NCBI GenBank assembly: GCA_964396895.1
Contig: CAYNGJ010000036.1
Span: forward strand, 1-7,628
Reading direction: 5' to 3'
DNA length: 7,628 nt
Source of the DNA: UBA2334 sp964396895
GTDB lineage: Bacteria > Pseudomonadota > Gammaproteobacteria > Burkholderiales > Burkholderiaceae_C
Under the pieces are notes generated by a model, which was not told the origin of the DNA, made no database searches, and was given only the letters and a program-made list of their open reading frames with translations. The position numbers were made by a program, and so were the translations under genes. This document shows, piece after piece, positions 1 to 4,045 of the stretch (positions are counted from its first letter, which is position 1; every line of letters starts with the position of its first letter).

Positions 1-154
1 GCCGCCGCTGGGGCTGGTTACCAACGCCGCTTTTTGAATATTTCAGGGCCGACTAGGTAACGCCGCACGCGAGGCTTCAAATAGGGTGCTTGGAGCCTCG
101 CCCGCCACCTGGCGACGGGTCCGCCCATGTGGGAACTGGCTTCAGCGCAAGCAA
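1..154. other. Gene-free left edge with one inverted repeat
   Basis: I see no supportable gene here. On the plus strand all three frames close early, at 35-37, 52-54 and 58-60, so one of them could be the last residues of a gene entering from the left. Too little is present to tell which, or to name it. An 8-bp perfect inverted repeat (GCGAGGCT at 69-76, AGCCTCGC at 94-101, 17-base spacer) lies just beyond these stops. It could be a terminator arm pair for an incoming plus-strand gene or the edge of a mobile element, but no T-run follows it. Confidence 0.4.
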
Positions 155-182
155 CAACGCCCTGTTCGGTGCCAGGGCGTTG
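155..182 (-). terminator. Probable terminator of the ferredoxin-dioxygenase unit
   Basis: A perfect 10-bp inverted repeat (CAACGCCCTG at 155-164 and CAGGGCGTTG at 173-182) encloses an 8-base loop. It sits 21 bases past the stop codon of the minus-strand dioxygenase. The stem is GC-rich. On the minus strand it is followed by TTGCTTGCG, which is only mildly T-rich, so intrinsic termination may be imperfect. Position and stem strength make it the natural end of the transcript. Confidence 0.65.
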
Positions 183-203
183 GGATCCTGTCACGTTCAG
201 CTG

Positions 204-1151
204 TCAGCCCCGCTTGTACTTGGCTAACTGTTCTGGTTCCAACAGTTCTTCTGGCGTGCGTACGCTCGGGCCCAGGATGGGGCCGACCACCTCGTGCCCC
301 CAGGTGCTGAGGCGCTCGGGGTTGAGCTCGAAGCCATCGTCGTGCCAAGGCTCCAGTTCGGTGATGGTCTCGAACGCAAATCCGCTGGGCGAGAAATGGT
401 AGAAGGACGCATGGGGGTCCTGCGAGTGCTGGCCCAATGTCATCATCATCGGGATGGCGCGCTGCTTGACGATGTCGTAGGTTTCTCCCACGTCGCGCAG
501 GCTCTTCACGAAAATGCCTACGTGTTGAACGCCCATTTTTCCAGGGCCATACCCGTAAGCGATGTCGTGGCTGGTGAAGTTGTTCAGTTTGGAGCGATAA
601 AACGCCGTCTGACCTTTTCCCGCGCCAGGTCCATAGTAGTGAAACCCCATCAGATTGACGAAGAAGTCTTGTAATTCCGGAGGCCATTCCGGGGTGATTA
701 CCACCAGATGGCCCAGCCCCCGTACCCCGGCAACAAATCCCCCATGTGGGCGCCCGGGCGTGAATGAGCGGGGCATCCACTTCTGCCCATGAAACATCTC
801 GTGCTGGTAGCCCACCGGATCACGGAACCGAAACACCCCTTTGACACCCCGTTGTTCACACAGCGCGGCATCACCCATGGTGATTTCAACGCCGTTCTGT
901 TGAAAGCGCGCCATGGCCGCTTCGAACTCGATCTTGCCCTTGGCCTCCCAGCCAATGTAGGCCAAGCGGTCTACATTGCCGGGGTGGAAGGCAAAACGGT
1001 GTCGACGGTCGTCTGTGCGGAAGTAAAGTGAATCGGGGTCGGATGCCGGAGAAGTGCCGACTTGAAAGCCCATGACCTCAGGTCCGTACGAGCGCCATTC
1101 TTCCATCTTGGTGGTCTCGAAACCCAGGTAACCAATGCCTATGATGTCCAT
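204..1151 (-). CDS. Type I extradiol (BphC/TesB-like) ring-cleavage dioxygenase
   Basis: This 315-residue protein matches the length and two-domain vicinal-oxygen-chelate layout of catechol-type extradiol dioxygenases, which use Fe(II) (sometimes Mn(II)) and O2 to open a dihydroxylated ring next to the hydroxyls. The N-terminal structural module spans about residues 1-135 and the catalytic module about 140-290. By alignment to BphC, the metal ligands are His148 (GLGHLV), His210 (GVQHVG) and Glu261 (FAFETITE). The second-shell residues His195, His242, Asp245 and Tyr251 are also present, so it should be active. The start is fixed by the conserved MDIIGIGYLG opening, although no good ribosome-binding site precedes it. 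It lies 118 bp downstream of the ferredoxin gene on the same strand, with a hairpin after its stop. The length is close to biphenyl- and steroid-pathway enzymes, but the substrate cannot be read from sequence. The fold call is firm; the substrate is unknown. Confidence 0.93.
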   Translation of the reverse strand: MDIIGIGYLGFETTKMEEWRSYGPEVMGFQVGTSPASDPDSLYFRTDDRRHRFAFHPGNVDRLAYIGWEAKGKIEFEAAMARFQQNGVEITMGDAALCEQRGVKGVFRFRDPVGYQHEMFHGQKWMPRSFTPGRPHGGFVAGVRGLGHLVVITPEWPPELQDFFVNLMGFHYYGPGAGKGQTAFYRSKLNNFTSHDIAYGYGPGKMGVQHVGIFVKSLRDVGETYDIVKQRAIPMMMTLGQHSQDPHASFYHFSPSGFAFETITELEPWHDDGFELNPERLSTWGHEVVGPILGPSVRTPEELLEPEQLAKYKRG

Positions 1152-1204
1152 GTCGATATATCCAGTGAGCTAAGGAACGTGGCTGCGCCGAATGAGCCTC
1201 CAGT

Positions 1205-1257
1205 CGCCAGCAGCAGTGGCGTGAGAGATGCCCATTCGAATAGCTGGCCTTGCCAGC
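1205..1257. repeat. Tandem hairpins in the ferredoxin-dioxygenase gap
   Basis: Two compact inverted repeats lie in the 118-bp gap between the two minus-strand genes. GCTGGC at 1243-1248 pairs with GCCAGC at 1252-1257 around a 3-base loop. CGCCA at 1205-1209 pairs with TGGCG at 1217-1221 around a 7-base loop. No T-run follows on the minus strand, so they are more likely RNA-processing or stabilising structures than terminators. A weaker pair, CACTCG/CGAGTG (1257-1262/1273-1278), spans the ferredoxin stop codon. Function is inferred only. Confidence 0.4.
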
Positions 1258-1269
1258 ACTCGAAGTCAA

Positions 1270-1497
1270 TCACGAGTGGATGTCTTCGAGGATTAGTGCT
1301 TCGGCTGGGCAGGCTGCAGCACCCTCCCTTGCCTCTTCCTCAAGCCCTGCGGGTATGAGGTCGGATTCGACATACACCAGACCGTTCTCATCCAACTTGT
1401 ACACATCAGGACAGAGCTGTGCGCACAGGCCATAGCCGCAGCATCGACTGCGTTCAACGATCACCCGCAGTGTCGGAGATTTTTCAATGTTACTCAT
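1270..1497 (-). CDS. [3Fe-4S]-type monocluster ferredoxin
   Basis: A 75-residue acidic ferredoxin of the small single-cluster type that carries electrons from a reductase to a cytochrome P450 or, in some systems, a Rieske ring-hydroxylating dioxygenase. Cysteines are at 19, 20, 25, 29 and 63. The usual CxxCxxC is altered: the second ligand position is Tyr22, giving C19-x2-Y-x2-C25 with the distal C63-P. This is the pattern of [3Fe-4S] ferredoxins. Cys20 and Cys29 are extra, and Cys29 could in principle permit another arrangement. The start has a clear AAGGAAA site at 1503-1509, five bases away. It is the first gene of the unit with the dioxygenase. Diterpenoid (DitA3) and some phthalate or PAH dioxygenases are known to use this ferredoxin type rather than the usual [2Fe-2S] one, so an oxygenase partner encoded elsewhere is likely. 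Confidence 0.9.
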   Translation of the reverse strand: MSNIEKSPTLRVIVERSRCCGYGLCAQLCPDVYKLDENGLVYVESDLIPAGLEEEAREGAAACPAEALILEDIHS

Positions 1498-1792
1498 GGC
1501 GATTTCCTTTGAATACAGTCAGTGTCAAACGAGTTGCTCTTAAAAAGTGCACATTATTCAATGAAGTGTTGATATGTATACGGGGGTTCTCCCTAGGTTT
1601 TGCCGGTTTTGTGGCCATTTGGACTCAAGCGGAGACGCTCAGATCCGGGCCAGTTCGCTCAACTGGTTTAGTGCAGTGTTCCATTCTGTTTGGAACTTAA
1701 GGAACATGTTCAAAACTCTGCCTTCAGTCTGAGTGAGGCACAAAAGTTGCGTTTTTTTGGCATGATGTTGGCGCCAATTCAAAATTGACCAC
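1498..1792. other. Gene-free region upstream of the ferredoxin
   Basis: About 295 bases without a credible gene; the open frames here lack family resemblance and ribosome-binding sites. The stretch should hold the minus-strand promoter for the ferredoxin-dioxygenase unit, but I cannot place a convincing -35/-10 pair. A TTGACA on the minus strand at 1526-1531 is too close to the start codon to work. Inverted repeats present are CCAGTT/AACTGG (1650-1655/1661-1666), GTTCCA/TGGAAC (1678-1683/1691-1696), the 10-bp palindrome GAACATGTTC (1702-1711) and CAATT/AATTG (1775-1779/1783-1787), the last just outside the IS relic. Confidence 0.6.
1678..1711. promoter_or_regulatory. Candidate operator: cluster of GTTCC/GGAAC half-sites
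   Basis: Within 34 bases there is GTTCCA (1678-1683), TGGAAC (1691-1696), a second GGAAC (1701-1705) and the perfect palindrome GAACATGTTC (1702-1711). One core is repeated in both orientations, as expected of a dimer-binding regulator site. It lies about 180-215 bases upstream of the ferredoxin start on the minus strand, a distance that would suit an upstream activator site. No regulator has been matched to it. Confidence 0.3.
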
Positions 1793-1819
1793 TGGGGGGT
1801 GCGGACAGTAACTTGGACT
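1793..1819 (+). repeat. Left terminal inverted repeat of the IS3 relic
   Basis: It reads TGGGGGGTGCGG, then five unmatched bases, then AACTTGGACT. It matches the reverse complement of the right end at 21 of 26 aligned positions, with one extra G in the left copy. Confidence 0.75.
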
Positions 1820-1820
1820 A

Positions 1821-2051
1821 CACAACGCCAAGCTGATTCGATCGATGTCGCGCAAAGGGTGTTCGCCAGACAACGCTGCCTGAGAGGGTTTCTTCGGGCG
1901 ATTGAAAACGGAGCTGTTCTATCCTCGGACTTGGCAGGACATCACGATCGTTGACTCCTATATCCGCTGGTATAACGAAAAACGCATCAAGATCTCTCTT
2001 GGCTCGCTCAGTCCCGTCGAATACCGGGCGAGCCTTGGAATCACGGCATAA
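1821..2051 (+). pseudogene. IS3-family transposase OrfB, C-terminal fragment with stop
   Basis: Reading in the frame that ends at TAA 2049-2051 gives, in part, LIRSMSRKGCSPDNAA, a stop (TGA, 1881-1883), EGFFGRLKTELFYPRTW and YIRWYNEKRIKISLGSLSP. This is the hallmark C-terminus of IS3-family OrfB, including the third acidic residue of the DDE triad (Glu codon at 1884-1886) and the downstream Lys. The stop stands where the family usually has Cys in NAACEGFF, so a single TGC-to-TGA change explains it. From memory of the family, about six residues are also missing between DITI and VDSYIRW, an in-frame loss. The first two catalytic Asp residues lie in the deleted part. It is dead as a transposase. 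Confidence 0.88.
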
Positions 2052-2054
2052 ACC

Positions 2055-2080
2055 AGTCCAAGTTTTACGCCGCACCCCCA
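2055..2080 (+). repeat. Right terminal inverted repeat of the IS3 relic
   Basis: It contains AGTCCAAGTT (2055-2064), five unmatched bases, then CCGCA and CCCCCA, the inverse of the left end. It starts four bases after the transposase stop codon, the usual spacing for the right end of an IS3 element, and ends immediately before the SDR stop codon. Confidence 0.75.
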
Positions 2081-2920
2081 CTACCTGGGGTAGCGCGCCT
2101 CCATGGCTGCGCCGAAGTCTCGTTTCAGAGTGGGGTAGTAAGCAATTTGCCCCCCCATGCCGCCGGCAATGTCAATGGACGCAGCGCTGATGAAGCTGGC
2201 GTAGTCGCTGGCCAGAAACAGCGCCATGCCCGCCACATCCTCGGGTTTTCCAAACCGACCCAACGGCACCACCTTGAGCACCATGGCATCGAATTCTTCA
2301 CGCGGCGTACCGGGCGGCATCTCGCGGTAGTGCCTGTCCCACTGCCCCGTGTCTATCCAGCCCATGTTGAGGGTGTTGACCAGGATGTTGTCTTTGGGCA
2401 AGGACATGCCCAAAGACTTGGACATGGCAATGCACCCCGCCCGGTTGACCACCGAGGGAATGCCGTCCGGTGTGATCTGAGTGCCTGCCAGGGCGTTGAT
2501 CTCCACGATGCGGCCCCAACGCTGCTGGCGCATGTGCGGCACCACCGCCTGTATGAAGCGAAAGTGGCCCATCTGTAGCACATTGGCGTGCTCCAAAATC
2601 TGCTCGGGCGTCAGCGTGTCGAGGTTGCCGCCCCTGCCCTGCCCCGCGTTGTTGATCAACACGTCGACCCCGCCCCAGCTGGCGGCGATGTCGTCCACAA
2701 AGGCCTTCACGCCAGCGGTGTCCGTCACATCCACGGCCCGTGCAATCACCGCCTGCGCGGTGGTCGCCAGTTCCTGGCCAACGGCCTCGATGTCGGCTTG
2801 TGTGCGGGCGCACACCGCCACACGGGCACCCTCTTTGCCAAAAGCTGCTGCGATAGCCCGCCCAATGCCACGCGAAGCGCCGGTGATGATGACGCGCTTG
2901 CCACTCAAATCGATGTGCAT
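2081..2920 (-). CDS. SDR-fold protein lacking the catalytic tetrad
   Basis: A 279-residue short-chain dehydrogenase/reductase homologue with a Rossmann fold. It shows the dinucleotide motif TGASRGIG (residues 13-20), an Asp-Val pair in RAVDVTD (about 64-65) contacting adenine, and NNAG (90-93). The C-terminal part has the family pattern with LFLASDYASFISA and DIAGGM. Active-site positions are abnormal: Ala143 replaces the catalytic Ser (EINALAG), and SVVNR (156-160) stands where YxxxK belongs, giving Ser156 and Arg160. Leu115 appears to replace the Asn. Ordinary hydride-transfer chemistry is therefore doubtful. The start at 2920 is chosen because CTCCT at 2928-2932 (AGGAG on the coding strand) lies 7 bases upstream and MHIDLSGKRVIITG is the usual N-terminus. 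The gene follows the LysR gene by 60 bp, and its stop abuts the IS relic, so the original C-terminus may be altered. Fold is certain, reaction unknown. Confidence 0.85.
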   Translation of the reverse strand: MHIDLSGKRVIITGASRGIGRAIAAAFGKEGARVAVCARTQADIEAVGQELATTAQAVIARAVDVTDTAGVKAFVDDIAASWGGVDVLINNAGQGRGGNLDTLTPEQILEHANVLQMGHFRFIQAVVPHMRQQRWGRIVEINALAGTQITPDGIPSVVNRAGCIAMSKSLGMSLPKDNILVNTLNMGWIDTGQWDRHYREMPPGTPREEFDAMVLKVVPLGRFGKPEDVAGMALFLASDYASFISAASIDIAGGMGGQIAYYPTLKRDFGAAMEARYPR

Positions 2921-2954
2921 GTCTTGTCTCCTGATGGTGTCAATAAACCGAACA

Positions 2955-2983
2955 ATTGTAGACACATGCATAAAATATGTTCA
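2955..2983 (-). promoter_or_regulatory. Candidate promoter for the SDR gene
   Basis: On the minus strand TGAACA (2978-2983), a 17-base spacer and TACAAT (2955-2960) form a sigma-70-like promoter that overlaps the LysR stop codon. It ends 34 bases before the SDR start. The perfect palindrome ACAATTGT (2952-2959) overlaps the -10 hexamer and could be a repressor contact. The gap is A/T-rich compared with the flanking genes. This suggests the SDR gene can be transcribed independently of the LysR gene. Confidence 0.4.
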
Positions 2984-3931
2984 TATTAATGACATCGACG
3001 CCACGGGCATACCACTGGCAAAGGAACGCCCCAGAAACTGCTCCAGCGCCGCGCCGCACGGACTGAGGGTTCGGCCCACTTGCCAGGCCAACCCGACCTC
3101 CATGACCGGCAACCGGGCGTCCATGGGAACAGCGCTGATCCGCCGCCCGTCCAGGGACCACGGCCGAAAGACCATGTCGGACAGGATGGTGACGCCCAGG
3201 TTGAGCGCCACCATCTCGCGCAGCGCCTCCATGGACGAGGTCTGAATGACCTTGTGTGGCAGGCAGCCCGCATCCGCCCAGTAGCGTTGTGCGTTGCGGT
3301 CCCCCTCGTCCACCGTTGGCAGGATGTAGGGATGTGCGGCGAGTTCTTCAAAGCTCACACTGCCTCGTGAGGCGTATTCGTGGTCGCCGGCGGTCCACAA
3401 TTGACGGCGGGAGCGCCCCAGCACGCGAGTCTCCAGTTGCTCGGTCGCCTCCAGGTTGGACAGCAACAGCGCCCCCATTTCCAGTCGGCCGCTCGTCAGG
3501 CGGGCTTCGATTTCGGCACGCGGAAGCTCCTCCAGAGACAACTCGACCCGGGGGTACAGCTCGCGAAACCGGGCCAGAGCGGGCAACAAAAAATAGCCCA
3601 GCACGGTGTAGGTGGCCGCCAACTCCAGCCGCCCCTCCAGATCGCGCCCTGAAAACGGAAACCGTGCGGCCTCGTGGGCCATGCGGAGCACGGACTCGGC
3701 GTGCTGCAAAAAAGCCTGCCCTTGAAACGTCAGCGTCACACCCTGTCGCCCCCGCTCCAGCAAGGCCGAGCCCATGGCCTGCTCAAGGTCTGAAATGGCA
3801 AGAGTCATGGCTGATTGGGACAGGCCAATTTCAAGGGCGGCGGTCGAAATCTTTCCGCATCGGGCCACGGCCACAAAGTAATGCAGTTGACGCAAGGTGA
3901 ACCGGGGCAAAGAAGGAAAACCGGCGGACAT
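2981..3931 (-). CDS. LysR-type transcriptional regulator
   Basis: A 316-residue LysR-family regulator of typical length. The N-terminal winged helix-turn-helix spans about residues 12-70 (FTLRQLHYFVAVARCGKIST, then AALEIGLSQSAMTLAISDLE, ending in GVTLTFQG). The effector-binding domain of two lobes follows from about residue 98, with an RLELAATYTVLGYFLLPAL opening. Start at ATG 3931; a TTG four codons upstream (3941-3943) is possible, and neither has a clear ribosome-binding site. It is divergent from the indolepyruvate oxidoreductase gene across a 114-bp gap and is followed by the SDR gene on the same strand. The divergent layout is the classical one for a LysR protein and its main target, so the oxidoreductase-etf genes are the most likely regulon, with the SDR gene as a second candidate. 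The inducer is unknown. Confidence 0.92.
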   Translation of the reverse strand: MSAGFPSLPRFTLRQLHYFVAVARCGKISTAALEIGLSQSAMTLAISDLEQAMGSALLERGRQGVTLTFQGQAFLQHAESVLRMAHEAARFPFSGRDLEGRLELAATYTVLGYFLLPALARFRELYPRVELSLEELPRAEIEARLTSGRLEMGALLLSNLEATEQLETRVLGRSRRQLWTAGDHEYASRGSVSFEELAAHPYILPTVDEGDRNAQRYWADAGCLPHKVIQTSSMEALREMVALNLGVTILSDMVFRPWSLDGRRISAVPMDARLPVMEVGLAWQVGRTLSPCGAALEQFLGRSFASGMPVASMSLI

Positions 3932-3975
3932 TTGAAAAACCAATATCTAAAAAACAAAATTGAATTTGACTATGC

Positions 3976-4007
3976 CACACAAAAATACACACAATCACTG
4001 GTTGTGT
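3976..4007. promoter_or_regulatory. Candidate LysR operator in the divergent gap
   Basis: CACACAA occurs twice as a direct repeat (3976-3982 and 3988-3994), 12 bases apart start to start. The second copy forms an inverted repeat with TTGTGT (ACACAA 3989-3994, TTGTGT 4002-4007, 7-base spacer). TTGTGTACAA at 4002-4011 adds a second small dyad. Three half-sites at near-helical spacing in a 114-bp divergent gap fit recognition plus activation sites of a LysR regulator. A TTGACT at 3966-3971 may be a -35 element for the plus-strand gene, but no good -10 is spaced from it. Binding is inferred. Confidence 0.5.
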
Positions 4008-4045
4008 ACAACTTACAAGGCCGATTGCACGGCAGGAAACACCCC

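Larger units (their letters stand above)
1793..2080 (+). mobile_element. Internally deleted IS3-family relic with both ends
   Basis: A 288-bp remnant bounded by matching terminal inverted repeats that begin TGGGGG and end CCCCCA, with the TG...CA termini typical of the IS3 family. Between them lies only the C-terminal end of the OrfB transposase. OrfA and most of OrfB are gone, so the copy is a non-autonomous, MITE-like derivative of an element that would normally be about 1.2-1.5 kb. No clear 3- or 4-bp target duplication is visible (CAC before, CTA after), which suggests decay, or recombination at one end after insertion. The right end directly touches the SDR stop codon. It could be mobilised in trans only if a related full-length copy exists in the genome. 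Confidence 0.8.

Noticed and set aside
142..780. Minus-strand 212-residue open frame over the dioxygenase
   Set aside because: Shadow frame of the extradiol dioxygenase, with no recognisable motifs.
1419..1700. 93-residue plus-strand open frame upstream of the ferredoxin
   Set aside because: Begins inside the ferredoxin gene antisense, shows no family motif and crosses the repeat-rich non-coding stretch.
1758..1772. Sigma-54-like TGGCATG-N4-TGGC on the plus strand
   Set aside because: The GG and GC are correctly spaced, but the -12 element is TGGC not TTGC, and it points into the IS relic with no gene to drive.
1790..2083. Target-site duplication around the IS3 relic
   Set aside because: Flanks CAC and CTA do not match at 3 or 4 bases; none claimed.
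2921..2971. Upstream ATG of the SDR gene (17 extra residues)
   Set aside because: No ribosome-binding site; the extension would cover the candidate -10 element. ATG 2920 has AGGAG at ideal spacing and the usual SDR N-terminus.
3932..3943. TTG start of the LysR gene
   Set aside because: Possible, but ATG four codons later is the simpler start and neither has a ribosome-binding site to favour the longer form.
3815..4045. In-frame N-terminal extension of the indolepyruvate oxidoreductase
   Set aside because: It overlaps the start of the LysR gene on the other strand, has no family resemblance, and a good ribosome-binding site precedes ATG 4046.
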